A DNA stretch of 64,000 bases, taken from assembly GCF_003590875.1 (NCBI RefSeq), contig NZ_QYUN01000002.1, positions 1,178,001 to 1,242,000 of the forward strand, given 5' to 3'. Positions within the stretch are counted from its first letter, which is position 1. Each line of letters opens with the position of its first letter. This document shows positions 40,624 through 49,648 of this stretch, piece after piece. The notes under the pieces were generated by a model. It had not been told where the DNA came from. It made no database searches and saw only the letters and a list, made by a program, of their open reading frames with translations. The stretch comes from Noviherbaspirillum cavernae. Its GTDB lineage: Bacteria > Pseudomonadota > Gammaproteobacteria > Burkholderiales > Burkholderiaceae_D. A program made the position numbers and the translations under genes.

Positions 40624-41211
40624 ATGTCACAAGCTACCGAGTCACATGCCGCCGTTGGCGAGGCAACCCGCCCGAATGAATTCAACCTGATCTGGGTCGA
40701 TATGGAAATGACAGGCCTCGATCCGGACACCGATCGCATTATCGAGATTGCGGTCATCGTGACCGACTCGGACTTGAACGTGCTGGCCGAAGGCCCGGTG
40801 TTTGCAATCCATCAATCGGATGAAGTGCTCAACGGCATGGATTCATGGAACAAGGGCACACATGGCCGCTCCGGTCTGATCGACCGGGTCAAGGCGTCGA
40901 CCGTCACCGAAGCCGACGCGGAAATGGCGCTGATCGATTTCCTGAAGCATTTTGTACCGACGGGCAAGTCGCCGATGTGCGGCAACACGATTTGCCAGGA
41001 TCGTCGCTTCATGGTGCGCGGCATGCCCAAGCTCGAAGCGTTTTTCCATTATCGCAACCTCGATGTGTCTACCTTGAAAGAATTGTGCAAGCGCTGGAAG
41101 CCGGAACTGGCAAACGGTTTCAAGAAGCATCAGAAGCACACTGCATTGGCCGACATCACCGAGTCGATCGAAGAGCTGCGTTACTACCGCGAACATTTCA
41201 TCAAGATTTGA
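40624..41211 (+). CDS. orn: Oligoribonuclease
   Basis: Orn is the essential 3'-5' exoribonuclease that degrades 2-5 nt RNAs, including pGpG made from cyclic-di-GMP. The 195-residue DEDDh enzyme shows [24 protein letters not shown] and [15 protein letters not shown] elements ([15 protein letters not shown]). It has a slightly longer N-terminus than E. coli Orn. Given the HD-GYP protein at the left edge, it would finish c-di-GMP breakdown in this organism. Confidence 0.97.
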   Translation: MSQATESHAAVGEATRPNEFNLIWVDMEMTGLDPDTDRIIEIAVIVTDSDLNVLAEGPVFAIHQSDEVLNGMDSWNKGTHGRSGLIDRVKASTVTEADAEMALIDFLKHFVPTGKSPMCGNTICQDRRFMVRGMPKLEAFFHYRNLDVSTLKELCKRWKPELANGFKKHQKHTALADITESIEELRYYREHFIKI

Positions 41212-41373
41212 CGAGCGTCTTGCCGGCCGCGGCGACGCGCCACATCTCCGAATCGCGGAGCGCAAGACCATCCCGCGCCTTGCCTTGATTGTTGAAAATG
41301 CCTTGTAGATCAAGGCATTACACTCCATCGGCAAGAGCCCTTAGACTTTAGTCCTTTTTTCCGAGCTTTCACC

Positions 41374-43038
41374 ATGGCCGCCGAACTTCCCCCGACCGAA
41401 ACCGTCGAAGCCGCCGTACCTGACTCCCGCAATGTGCCGACCGAGCTGATTGCGCGCGAAGTGGCACGGCGCCGTACCTTCGGCATCATTTCCCACCCGG
41501 ATGCGGGTAAAACCACGCTGACCGAAAAACTCCTGCTGTTTTCAGGCGCCATTCAGCTTGCCGGCACCGTGAAGGCGCGCAAGAGCGGCCGCCACGCGAC
41601 ATCGGACTGGATGGAAATCGAAAAGCAGCGCGGTATTTCGGTCGCCAGTTCGGTGATGCAGTTCGAATACCGTGACCACGTTGTCAATCTGCTGGACACG
41701 CCTGGTCACCAGGACTTCTCGGAAGACACCTATCGCGTGTTGACTGCGGTCGATTCCGCCTTGATGGTGATCGATGCCGCCAAGGGCGTGGAAGAGCAGA
41801 CCATCAAGCTGCTCAACGTGTGCCGCATGCGCGACACGCCGATCCTGACCTTCATGAACAAGATGGACCGCGAAACCCGCGATCCGCTGGAGCTGCTGGA
41901 CGAAGTCGAGTCGGTGCTGAAGATCCAGTGCGCGCCGGTGACATGGCCGATCGGCATGGGCAAGACTTTCCGCGGTGTGTATCACTTGCTGCGCGATGAG
42001 ATTCTGCTGTTCACCGCTGGTAGCGAGCGTGCCGACCAGGAATTCGAAGTCGTCAAGGGCATCGACAATCCGCGTCTTGCGGAAATGTTCCCGCTCGAAA
42101 TCGAGCAGCTCAAGATGGAAGTGGAACTGGTGCATGGCGCCTCGCATCCATTCGATCTGGATGCCTTCCTTGCGGGTACGCAGACGCCGGTATTCTTCGG
42201 CTCCGCCATCAACAATTTTGGCGTGCGCGAAATCCTCAATGCGCTGCTCGACTGGGCACCCGCGCCGCGCTCGCGCGATGCAACGGTGCGCGCGGTCGAA
42301 CCGACCGAAGCGCCGTTCTCCGGATTCGTCTTCAAGATCCAGGCCAACATGGATCCGGCGCACCGCGACCGCATCGCGTTTCTGCGCGTGTGTTCGGGGC
42401 GTTTCGAGCGCGGCATGAAGATCAAGCATCTGCGGCTGGGGCGCGAGATCAAGGTGTCTTCCGTCGTGACCTTCATGGCATCCAGCCGTGAACAGGTGGA
42501 AGAGGCTTACGCCGGCGACATCATCGGTCTGCCGAACCACGGCAACATGCAGATCGGCGACAGTTTTTCCGAAGGCGAGTTGTTGCAGTTCACCGGCATC
42601 CCGTATTTCGCGCCTGACTTCTTCCGCTCGGTGCGGATTCGCAATCCCTTGAAGATCAAGCAATTGCACAAGGGGTTGCAGCAGCTTGGCGAAGAAGGCG
42701 CGGTGCAGGTATTCAAGCCGGTGCACAGCGGTGACCTGGTGCTCGGCGCGGTCGGCGTGCTGCAGTTCGAAGTGGTAGCCAGTCGCCTGCTCAACGAGTA
42801 CGGCGTCGATGCGGTGTTCGAAGGCACAAGCATCAGCAGTGCGCGCTGGATTTCGTGCGACGACAAGCGTGTGCTGGCTGATTTCGAAAAATCCTCGGCC
42901 GGCGGCAATATTGCCTACGACGCTGCCGGTAACATGGCTTACCTTGCGACCTCAGGCGTCAATCTCAAGCTCACTCAGGAGCGTTGGCCGAAGCTGACTT
43001 TTCACGCGACCCGGGAACATGCCGCGAAGCTTGATTGA
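41374..43038 (+). CDS. prfC: Peptide chain release factor 3
   Basis: RF3 is the translational GTPase that recycles RF1/RF2 after termination. The 554-residue protein has the P-loop [29 protein letters not shown] and NKMDRE motifs, and a C-terminal domain ending near [23 protein letters not shown]. The N-terminal extension before [12 protein letters not shown] (about 35 residues) is longer than in E. coli. A terminator follows at 43061-43090. Confidence 0.96.
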   Translation: MAAELPPTETVEAAVPDSRNVPTELIAREVARRRTFGIISHPDAGKTTLTEKLLLFSGAIQLAGTVKARKSGRHATSDWMEIEKQRGISVASSVMQFEYRDHVVNLLDTPGHQDFSEDTYRVLTAVDSALMVIDAAKGVEEQTIKLLNVCRMRDTPILTFMNKMDRETRDPLELLDEVESVLKIQCAPVTWPIGMGKTFRGVYHLLRDEILLFTAGSERADQEFEVVKGIDNPRLAEMFPLEIEQLKMEVELVHGASHPFDLDAFLAGTQTPVFFGSAINNFGVREILNALLDWAPAPRSRDATVRAVEPTEAPFSGFVFKIQANMDPAHRDRIAFLRVCSGRFERGMKIKHLRLGREIKVSSVVTFMASSREQVEEAYAGDIIGLPNHGNMQIGDSFSEGELLQFTGIPYFAPDFFRSVRIRNPLKIKQLHKGLQQLGEEGAVQVFKPVHSGDLVLGAVGVLQFEVVASRLLNEYGVDAVFEGTSISSARWISCDDKRVLADFEKSSAGGNIAYDAAGNMAYLATSGVNLKLTQERWPKLTFHATREHAAKLD

Positions 43039-43346
43039 CAAAATTGCCGTGACACGATGAAAAGAGGGCCGCCAATAGTGCGGCCCTTTTCTTTTTCTTA
43101 TTTGAAAAGCGTTGATAAGAAGTATTACATTTTTGATGAGGAACCATGTCGGTGCATGTGTGATCAAATCGCCAATTGCCATCAATCCCTGAAATATTGA
43201 GTGCGGTCAAAAGACGCAGGGGTGTTGCGACTTACACTCATCGACAGATTTTTCAACCGGTTCAACCGTTTCATTTCCCCTGCTTTATCTTCGTATCGAT
43301 CCGAAAGATTCGGAGGGTTAGTGCTTTTCATTGTCAAGGAGTTCAT
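43039..43346. other. Intergenic region between prfC and the hemerythrin-like gene
   Basis: This 308-base gap holds the prfC terminator and then AT-richer sequence that probably contains the promoter of the downstream gene. An AAGGAG ribosome-binding site lies at 43336-43341. I see no other gene. Confidence 0.5.
43061..43090 (+). terminator. Rho-independent terminator after prfC
   Basis: GGGCCGC (43066-43072) pairs with GCGGCCC (43080-43086), followed by a T-rich run. Confidence 0.85.
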
Positions 43347-43922
43347 ATGCTGACTGCCACTTATTCGCTGGTAGCGATTGTCAACGAACAGAATAATTTG
43401 CGGCGCGCACTTCATTCGCTGCAGCAATATATTCAAAATGCGTGGGACGGCATGTTGCATCACGTTGATCTGGATCGGATCGAACATGCGTTCAACTCAT
43501 TGACCGAATTTGACAGTTACTGTCACAGCCGCAAGGTGGAACAGCATCTGATCCCGGCAATCCGCCGCGCAACCAGCGAGGCTGATACCTTGCTCGCCGA
43601 ACTGGACGCGATCAGCGCGACGGGCCTGCATCTGCTTCGCTCGGTCGGCGATCAACTCAGGCATGCGATCGATCTGGGTGAGACGTGGTTGCATGAGGTG
43701 AGCAATTCCCTGGTGCAGTATTGCCGCAAGCTGCTCAAGCGGCTGGCGAAAGAGGAGGCTGAGTTGTTTCCGATTGCGCACAGGGTCTTGTCGGTTGATG
43801 AATGGTTCGCAATCGCGGAGAAATTCCTTTCCGCCGATGGGCAAACCCATGGTGGCCGTCTCTCCTCGCAACCGCCACCGGTCCTCGCGGCGATGCCGGA
43901 GCAGCGCTTCGCTGCGCATTGA
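43347..43922 (+). CDS. Hemerythrin-like HHE-domain protein
   Basis: ATG 43347 follows a good AAGGAG and gives 191 residues, predicted to be a helical bundle. The pattern LHHVDLDRIEHAF, HSRKVEQHLIPAIRR and the late AKEEAELFPIAHRVL resembles hemerythrin HHE proteins, which bind a di-iron centre and sense or carry oxygen or NO. In the last motif the usual His four residues before the EE pair appears to be Arg (RLAKEE), so iron binding may be altered. Family assignment is moderate. Confidence 0.6.
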   Translation: MLTATYSLVAIVNEQNNLRRALHSLQQYIQNAWDGMLHHVDLDRIEHAFNSLTEFDSYCHSRKVEQHLIPAIRRATSEADTLLAELDAISATGLHLLRSVGDQLRHAIDLGETWLHEVSNSLVQYCRKLLKRLAKEEAELFPIAHRVLSVDEWFAIAEKFLSADGQTHGGRLSSQPPPVLAAMPEQRFAAH

Positions 43923-44077
43923 GCGACACGCTGTTCATGTCTTCCAACGCGGAGATGGTCACAGAAAGGGCGCTTCAAATTGAATCTGGCGAAGGAGGCC
44001 GTCAAGCAGGCGGATAGTTGTTGCATCGCCTGCTGTTTCCGGGCATGGTGTGGCCCACGATTTTTCTCAGGTCGCAC

Positions 44078-45409
44078 ATGCCACGACTATTCAAGTTCAC
44101 GAGTTTCTCGATACGCGATTTCCTTGTCGCTGCCGCGCCGACGGCGAGTCTGGTCGCATTGATCTGCCTGCTTGCCTATTGGCTGGCCGATCCTGCGCCG
44201 CCCAGGCATGTGACGATTGCGACCGGGCAGGAAAACAGCGCCTATGAAATGTTCGGCAAGCAGTACGCGAATGCGCTGGCGAAATTCGGTATCACGGTGA
44301 GTGCAAAACCCTCACTCGGTTCTCAGGAAAACCTGCAGCACTTGAAGGATCTGGGATCGGGAGTCGACATCGCATTCGTGCAGAGCGGTTCGACCGAGCA
44401 GGCCGAGGCGGAGCGCAAGGGACTGATCTCGCTCGGGAGCTTGTTCACCGAGCCTGTCTGGCTGTTCATGCGCGACAAAAAATATGTCACGCAACTCACG
44501 CAGCTCAGGGGCCTGAAGATCAACGTCGGCCCGGAAGGCACCGGCGTCCCCGGCCTCTTCAAGCGCCTGTTGTCCGTCAATGGTGTCGAGCCGAATGAAC
44601 TCACGCTGAGTGCCCTGGAAAACACGCCGGCGACCGTCGCGCTGCTGGAGGGGCGCATTGATGGTTTGGTATTCAGCTCTGCCCCCGATGCGCCGCTGAT
44701 TCAAATGTTGCTGCAAACGCCGGGCATCAAGCTGTTCAACTTTGCGCAAGCGGAGGCGTACACACGGCGTTTTTCGTTTCTGTCGCACGTCGTGCTGCCG
44801 CACGGGATTGTGGACCTCGGGCGCGACTTGCCGGCAAAGGACTATCACCTGATCGCGCCGACTGCCACGCTGGTTGCGCGCGACAACTTGCATCCGGCAT
44901 TGATTGACTTGTTTGTGCAGGCGGCGATGGAGATACATGGCGGCGTCGGCTGGTTTCGCAGGCAGGGAGATTTTCCGTCGGCCAGCTATACGGAGATACC
45001 GGTATCTCCGGCCGCGCAAAAGCTGTACAAGAATGGGCCGTCGCTATTGCAGCGCTATCTGCCGTTCTGGCTTGCCAATTTCTTCGAGCGCATGGGGGTG
45101 TTGGTCGTTGCGCTCGGCGCATTGATTTTTCCCTTGTCGCGGATCGTGCCGCCGTTGTACGTGTGGAAGGTGCGGTCGCGCGTCTATCGCTGGTATGGAC
45201 AATTGCGGGCGGTGGAACAGGCCATCGAGGACGTGCCGGCGGATAGGAGGACGGCCGTGTATTCGGAGCAGTTGAAGCGCCTGAGCGATATCGAGAGCGG
45301 CGTGAACCGGGTTTCGATTCCCCTGTCGTTCGCGGAAGAGCTGTATGGGCTGCGCAGCCACATCACTTCCGTACGCCAACGCCTGATGTGGCTGATGGCC
45401 GGGGATTGA
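44078..45409 (+). CDS. TAXI-family solute-binding protein with membrane anchors
   Basis: This 443-residue protein is a TAXI-type TRAP solute-binding domain (HVTIATGQENSAYEMFGKQYANAL, VDIAFVQSGSTEQAE, KINVGPEGTGVPGLFKRLL). It has an N-terminal membrane span (residues about 15-38) and, unusually for a free binding protein, a second span near residues 335-357. About 85 cytoplasmic residues, partly coiled coil, follow that second span. No TRAP permease lies nearby. The layout suggests a membrane-tethered sensor or partner protein rather than a simple periplasmic shuttle. ATG 44078 is preferred over the in-frame codon at 44018. Confidence 0.82.
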   Translation: MPRLFKFTSFSIRDFLVAAAPTASLVALICLLAYWLADPAPPRHVTIATGQENSAYEMFGKQYANALAKFGITVSAKPSLGSQENLQHLKDLGSGVDIAFVQSGSTEQAEAERKGLISLGSLFTEPVWLFMRDKKYVTQLTQLRGLKINVGPEGTGVPGLFKRLLSVNGVEPNELTLSALENTPATVALLEGRIDGLVFSSAPDAPLIQMLLQTPGIKLFNFAQAEAYTRRFSFLSHVVLPHGIVDLGRDLPAKDYHLIAPTATLVARDNLHPALIDLFVQAAMEIHGGVGWFRRQGDFPSASYTEIPVSPAAQKLYKNGPSLLQRYLPFWLANFFERMGVLVVALGALIFPLSRIVPPLYVWKVRSRVYRWYGQLRAVEQAIEDVPADRRTAVYSEQLKRLSDIESGVNRVSIPLSFAEELYGLRSHITSVRQRLMWLMAGD

Positions 45410-45470
45410 CACCGCATTCAATTGCGGCTGGCGAACGGCGGCAGTGTGCGCGGCAAGCCGCGCAGTGCCC

Positions 45471-45929
45471 TTATGCGCCCAGCCATGGCAAGCCGGCCTT
45501 GCACCAGCCGCTTACCGTCTTGCGGTGACCTTGCGCATCCTTGTCGCCTTCAAAGCCTTCCAGAATGTCGAAGCAATTGGCGTAGCCGTTTTCCGTGGCG
45601 AGCTTGGCAGCGTGGCGCGAACGTACGCCGGAACGGCACAGGAACAGCAGCACATTGTCCTTGCCGGCGACTTGTGCCAGTTGCGCCAGGAATTCCGGAT
45701 TCGGCGTGCCGCCAGGGTAAACATTCCACTGAACCGCCGCATGCTGCGATTCGGGCACGGCGACGCGTCCGACCCAGTCGCGTTCCGCATTGGTGCGGAC
45801 ATCAATCAGCCTGGCGTTGGGGTTGTGCTGCAGAAGGGCATGGGCTTCGGTCGGGGTTATCGCTCCGGCATATGGGAGCTTGTTTTCCGTTCCGCGTTGG
45901 CGCGCTGTCGAGAGGATATCGGCGGTCAT
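45471..45929 (-). CDS. Rhodanese-like sulfurtransferase domain protein
   Basis: The 152-residue protein is a single rhodanese domain with LIDVRTNAERDWVGRV and the active-site loop LLFLCRSGVRS carrying the catalytic Cys. It would move sulfane sulfur or bind a partner, but the substrate is unknown. ATG 45929 has AAGGA upstream; the longer frame to 46073 would run into the glnA control region. It is convergent with the TAXI gene and divergent from glnA. Confidence 0.88.
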   Translation of the reverse strand: MTADILSTARQRGTENKLPYAGAITPTEAHALLQHNPNARLIDVRTNAERDWVGRVAVPESQHAAVQWNVYPGGTPNPEFLAQLAQVAGKDNVLLFLCRSGVRSRHAAKLATENGYANCFDILEGFEGDKDAQGHRKTVSGWCKAGLPWLGA

Positions 45930-45998
45930 GTCTTGTCCTTTGGAAGTGGATACTCGAGCCTGATTTTCATTATAGTGATTTACCCTGCAACACATGAT

Positions 45999-46015
45999 TG
46001 CACCAAAAAAGTGCT
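45999..46015 (+). promoter_or_regulatory. NtrC-like binding site 1
   Basis: TGCACCAAAAAAGTGCT matches the NtrC pattern GCAC-N7-GTGC. It is the best of several dyads upstream of the glnA sigma-54 promoter. Confidence 0.65.
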
Positions 46016-46039
46016 TTGAAGAATAGTGCTGCACGGTAT

Positions 46040-46055
46040 TGCGCCAAATGTGTGC
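46040..46055 (+). promoter_or_regulatory. NtrC-like binding site 2
   Basis: GCGC-N7-GTGC, a one-base variant of the NtrC dyad, lies 26 bases after site 1. Confidence 0.45.
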
Positions 46056-46068
46056 GAGTTGGGTATTT

Positions 46069-46085
46069 TGCACACTTTTGGTGAA
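46069..46085 (+). promoter_or_regulatory. NtrC-like binding site 3
   Basis: TGCACACTTTTGGTGAA fits GCAC-N7-GTGA and is about 120 bases upstream of the sigma-54 -12 element, a usual enhancer distance. Confidence 0.6.
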
Positions 46086-46124
46086 TTTACGCGAGTGCGT
46101 TCATGCGCTAAAAAGTAACGAACA

Positions 46125-46139
46125 GCGCATTATTTGCGC
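46125..46139 (+). promoter_or_regulatory. NtrC-like binding site 4 (weak)
   Basis: GCGC-N7-GCGC has the same spacing as the other dyads but a weaker match to the NtrC consensus. Confidence 0.35.
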
Positions 46140-46190
46140 AAACTTGCCGGCATCCTCGCGGTAGGGTAATTTTGTCTTCCATCAAGTTCA

Positions 46191-46206
46191 TGGCATGGAA
46201 CCTGCT
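46191..46206 (+). promoter_or_regulatory. Sigma-54 promoter of glnA
   Basis: TGGCATGGAACCTGCT has GG (46192-46193) and GC (46204-46205) separated by exactly 10 bases, as the -24/-12 class requires. With the upstream NtrC-like sites it predicts NtrC-dependent glnA transcription under nitrogen limitation. Confidence 0.75.
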
Positions 46207-46332
46207 ATCATTCCCGCCTGTGTTTCGGTCGCCTTGAAGGCGGTGTCGCGTTTGCCGCGCCACTGCGCCATGGTCGGCTCACCACCAATTCACATTACCC
46301 CGTACCACTTTGCTTATTATTAGGAGATTCGC

Positions 46333-47748
46333 ATGGCAATGACGGCCGCAGAGGTCTTGAAAATGGCGAAAGAAAACGAAGTCAAGTTCGTTGATTTTCG
46401 TTTTGCAGACACCCGAGGCAAGGAACAGCACGTCACCGTTCCGGTTTCGCAGTTTGACATGGATAAATTCGAATCCGGCCATGCATTTGACGGTTCGTCG
46501 ATCGCCGGCTGGAAGGGCATTGAAGCATCTGACATGTTGCTGATGCCGGATCCGAACACGGCCAACATCGACCCGTTCATGGAAGAAACGACGCTGTTCA
46601 TGCAGTGCGACGTGATCGAGCCGTCCGACGGCAAGGGTTATGACCGTGATCCGCGCTCCATCGCCAAGCGCGCTGAAGCGTATCTGAAATCCTCCGGCCT
46701 GGGCGATACCGCCTACTTCGGCCCGGAACCCGAATTCTTCATCTTCGACAGCGTGCGCTGGAAGGTGGACATGTCCGGCTGCTTCGTGAAGATCGATTCC
46801 GAAGAGGCTTCCTGGAGCACCGGCGAAAAGCTCGAAGGCGGCAACACCGGTCACCGTCCGACCGTCAAGGGCGGCTATTTCCCGGTTCCGCCGGTCGACA
46901 GCTTCCAGGACATGCGTTCGGAAATGTCGCTGATCCTCGAAGCGATGGGCATCCCGGTTGAAGTTCACCACCACGAAGTGGCCGGCGCAGGCCAGAACGA
47001 GCTGGGCACCAAGTTCTCCACGCTGGTTGAGCGTGCCGACTGGACCCAGAACCTGAAATACGTGATCTGGAATGTCGCCCACACTTACGGCAAGACCGCG
47101 ACCTTCATGCCGAAGCCGATCGTCGGCGACAACGGTTCGGGCATGCACGTGCACCAGTCCGTCTGGAAGGATGGCAAGAACCTGTTCGCAGGCGACGGCT
47201 ATGCCGGCCTGTCCGAGTTCGCGCTGTACTACATCGGCGGCATCATCAAGCACGCTCGCGCGCTGAACGCGATCACCAACCCGGGCACCAACTCCTACAA
47301 GCGTCTGGTTCCCGGCTACGAGGCACCGGTCAAGCTGGCTTACTCGGCACGCAACCGTTCCGCATCGATCCGCATTCCGCACGTCGCGAACCCGAAGGGC
47401 CGTCGCGTCGAAGCGCGCTTCCCGGATCCGCTGGCGAACCCGTACCTGTGCTTCTCCGCTCTGCTGATGGCAGGTCTGGATGGCGTGCAGAACAAGATCC
47501 ATCCGGGCGAAGCAGCGTCGAAAGACCTGTACCACCTGCCGCCGGAAGAAGATGCGAAGATCCCGACCGTCTGCTCCTCGCTCGAACAGGCGCTCGAGTA
47601 CCTGGACAAGGATCGCGAGTTCCTGACCCGCGGTGGCGTGTTCAGCGACTCCATGATCGATGCTTACATCGAACTGAAGATGCAAGAAGTGCAACGCTTC
47701 CGCATGACGACGCATCCGATCGAGTTCGACATGTACTACTCGCTGTAA
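46333..47748 (+). CDS. glnA: Glutamine synthetase, type I
   Basis: GlnA makes glutamine from glutamate, ammonia and ATP as a dodecamer in the cytoplasm. The 471-residue protein has [52 protein letters not shown] and [17 protein letters not shown]. The adenylylation site is present as DLYHLPPEE (Tyr at residue 400), which makes it a substrate for the GlnE encoded at 21728. AGGAG precedes the start. Its promoter region has sigma-54 and NtrC-like elements, and ntrB/ntrC lie just downstream. Confidence 0.98.
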   Translation: MAMTAAEVLKMAKENEVKFVDFRFADTRGKEQHVTVPVSQFDMDKFESGHAFDGSSIAGWKGIEASDMLLMPDPNTANIDPFMEETTLFMQCDVIEPSDGKGYDRDPRSIAKRAEAYLKSSGLGDTAYFGPEPEFFIFDSVRWKVDMSGCFVKIDSEEASWSTGEKLEGGNTGHRPTVKGGYFPVPPVDSFQDMRSEMSLILEAMGIPVEVHHHEVAGAGQNELGTKFSTLVERADWTQNLKYVIWNVAHTYGKTATFMPKPIVGDNGSGMHVHQSVWKDGKNLFAGDGYAGLSEFALYYIGGIIKHARALNAITNPGTNSYKRLVPGYEAPVKLAYSARNRSASIRIPHVANPKGRRVEARFPDPLANPYLCFSALLMAGLDGVQNKIHPGEAASKDLYHLPPEEDAKIPTVCSSLEQALEYLDKDREFLTRGGVFSDSMIDAYIELKMQEVQRFRMTTHPIEFDMYYSL

Positions 47749-47779
47749 GAATGGTGTAGTCTGCCTTCGGGCAAACAAG

Positions 47780-47811
47780 GCGGGGAATGCTTCGGCTTCC
47801 CCGCTTTTTTA
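47780..47811 (+). terminator. Rho-independent terminator after glnA
   Basis: GCGGGGAA and TTCCCCGC form the stem around a short loop, followed by TTTTTT. It separates glnA from the DUF4124/ntrBC genes, so these probably have their own promoter or depend on readthrough. Confidence 0.88.
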
Positions 47812-47932
47812 TTGTGTGCAATGCTTCGGCCCGACTGTTGCGTGTTACACGATTCTGCAGATGAACGTTTGTAAAGCCTTGTTTCTTATCCTAAACTACT
47901 ACTCGCTCCAATTGTTTCCGTATAGAAAGATC

Positions 47933-48427
47933 ATGAAGCGACAACTTCCAGTAGTGCTATTGCTTGCGGCAGCCGCCGGCTACGTCCATGCGCAAAGCGA
48001 CGTCTACCTGTGCGTCGACGAGAGCGGCAAGAAGGAATACAAGAACACCGGCACAACCAAGGGTTGCAAGAGAATCGACTTGCCGAGCCTGTCGATGGTG
48101 CCCGCGCCGGCAGCGGCGAAGAAACCCGCTGTGCAAACCGCCTCGGCAAAGTCGTCATCGTCGCCGTCCGATTTCCCCAAGGTGGACAGCGGAACCCAGA
48201 AGGCGCGCGACAGCGACCGCAAGCAGATATTGCTCGACGAAATGAAGGCGGAGGAACAGAAGCTTGCCGCGATGAAGAAGGAATTCAACGATGGTGAGCC
48301 GGAGCGTCGCGGGGATGAGCGCAATTATGCGAAATACCAGGAACGCGTCGCGTCCATGAAGGAAGACATCGGCCGCACCGAGAAAAATATCGAAGCGCTG
48401 AAGCGCGAGATCGGCAACTTGAAGTAA
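47933..48427 (+). CDS. Periplasmic DUF4124 protein with coiled coil
   Basis: ATG 47933 gives a 164-residue protein with a signal peptide (cleavage after about residue 20, AAAGYVHAQS). A DUF4124-like segment (DVYLCVDESGKKEYKNTG) with Cys residues follows, then an Ala/Ser-rich linker and a charged C-terminal coiled coil (residues about 95-164). The function is unknown. A DUF4124 gene between glnA and ntrB recurs in related Burkholderiales, as far as I recall. Confidence 0.82.
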   Translation: MKRQLPVVLLLAAAAGYVHAQSDVYLCVDESGKKEYKNTGTTKGCKRIDLPSLSMVPAPAAAKKPAVQTASAKSSSSPSDFPKVDSGTQKARDSDRKQILLDEMKAEEQKLAAMKKEFNDGEPERRGDERNYAKYQERVASMKEDIGRTEKNIEALKREIGNLK

Positions 48428-48453
48428 AGTTGGTATGACGCTTGCTTGGACAG

Positions 48454-48479
48454 GGCCGCGCAAGCGGCCTTGTTTTTTT
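48454..48479 (+). terminator. Terminator between the DUF4124 gene and ntrB
   Basis: GGCCGC, loop GCAA, GCGGCC (48454-48469), then TTGTTTTTTT. It lies between the two genes, upstream of the chosen ntrB start. Confidence 0.85.
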
Positions 48480-48502
48480 GCGGCCTTGATTCCTGGACCT
48501 TC

Positions 48503-49576
48503 GTGAAAACATCATTGACATCTCTGGACGGACTGGACCTGCTGTCGTCGGCGGTCATCATCCTCGACGACGAGAGCCGCGTGACCTATGCGAACGCGGC
48601 GGCGGAGAACCTGCTGGAAAGCTCCTTCAAGACGCTGGCCAGCCGCAAGCTGGAGGAGCTGTTCCTCAATGGCGATGGCCTCGCCGAGATTTTCCGGGAA
48701 GCGGTCGAGCATCGCTTTGCCGACAAGCGGCTGGACCTGACCCTTGAGCGCATCGGCCGCGAGCCGCTGCAGGTACACGTGATCGTGACCGCGCTCGACA
48801 ATCGCGACATGCCGGTGCTGATCGAGTTGCGCGAGAACGTGCAGCAGTTGAAGCTCGATCGCGAGGAACGACTGCTGGATCAAAGCCAGGCGAACAAGGA
48901 ATTGATCCGCAACCTCGCGCATGAAATCAAGAATCCGCTGGGCGGCATTCGCGGTGCGGCGCAGTTGCTGGAGTTCGAGCTGCCCGAGCGGCAGCTGAAG
49001 GAGCTGCGCGAATACACGCAAGTCATCATCAAGGAGGCCGACCGCCTGCAGACGCTGGTTGACCGTTTGCTGGCGCCGCACCGGCGTCCGCATATCGTCG
49101 GCGACGTCAACATCCACGAAGTGTGCGAGCGCGTGCGCAGTCTGATCGTGGCGGAATTTCCGAACGGGCTGGCGATCAAACGCGATTACGATCTGTCGGT
49201 GCCTGAATTCCGCGGCGACAAGGAGCAGCTGATCCAGGCAGTATTGAACATTACGCACAATGCGGCGCAGGCACTGTCGGAGCGCATCGGGACGGGGGAT
49301 GCATTGCTGACATTCCAGACGCGCGTTGCGCGCCAGGTGACGCTGGCGAAGGTTCGTTACAGGCTGGCACTGGATTTGCATATCATCGACAACGGACCGG
49401 GTATCCCGCCGGAGATTCAAGACCGCATTTTCTATCCGCTGGTATCGGGACGGGATGGCGGTAGCGGATTGGGATTGACGCTCGCGCAGACGTTCGTGCA
49501 ACAGCACATGGGAGTGATCGAATGCGAGAGCCGACCGGGATATACCGACTTCCGGATATTGATACCACTGCCTTGA
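48503..49576 (+). CDS. ntrB: Nitrogen regulation sensor histidine kinase NtrB
   Basis: NtrB (GlnL) phosphorylates or dephosphorylates NtrC according to PII signals. The 357-residue protein has an N-terminal PAS-like domain (residues about 10-115), the dimerisation helix with the phosphorylated His in RNLAHEIKNPLGGIRGAAQL (His140), and the ATPase domain with N, G1 (DNGPGIP) and G2 (GSGLGLTLAQ) boxes. GTG 48503 is preferred: the frame is open to 48446, but that would place the terminator at 48454-48479 inside the coding sequence. ntrC follows. Confidence 0.95.
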   Translation: MKTSLTSLDGLDLLSSAVIILDDESRVTYANAAAENLLESSFKTLASRKLEELFLNGDGLAEIFREAVEHRFADKRLDLTLERIGREPLQVHVIVTALDNRDMPVLIELRENVQQLKLDREERLLDQSQANKELIRNLAHEIKNPLGGIRGAAQLLEFELPERQLKELREYTQVIIKEADRLQTLVDRLLAPHRRPHIVGDVNIHEVCERVRSLIVAEFPNGLAIKRDYDLSVPEFRGDKEQLIQAVLNITHNAAQALSERIGTGDALLTFQTRVARQVTLAKVRYRLALDLHIIDNGPGIPPEIQDRIFYPLVSGRDGGSGLGLTLAQTFVQQHMGVIECESRPGYTDFRILIPLP

Positions 49577-49648
49577 CGGATGCCGTCGGACGTCCGTCGA
49601 GGCTGGCCGAAGTACCAATGCACTATCACGCAGGATGCAGACCAAAAT

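Larger units (their letters stand above)
45930..46332. promoter_or_regulatory. Control region between the rhodanese gene and glnA
   Basis: This 403-base gap holds a run of NtrC-like dyads (45999-46139) and a sigma-54 -24/-12 element (46191-46206), followed by a leader of about 115 bases to the glnA start. No gene is seen in it. Confidence 0.7.

Noticed and set aside
48446..48502. An upstream TTG start for ntrB
   Set aside because: It would place the intrinsic terminator at 48454-48479 inside the coding sequence, so GTG 48503 is preferred.
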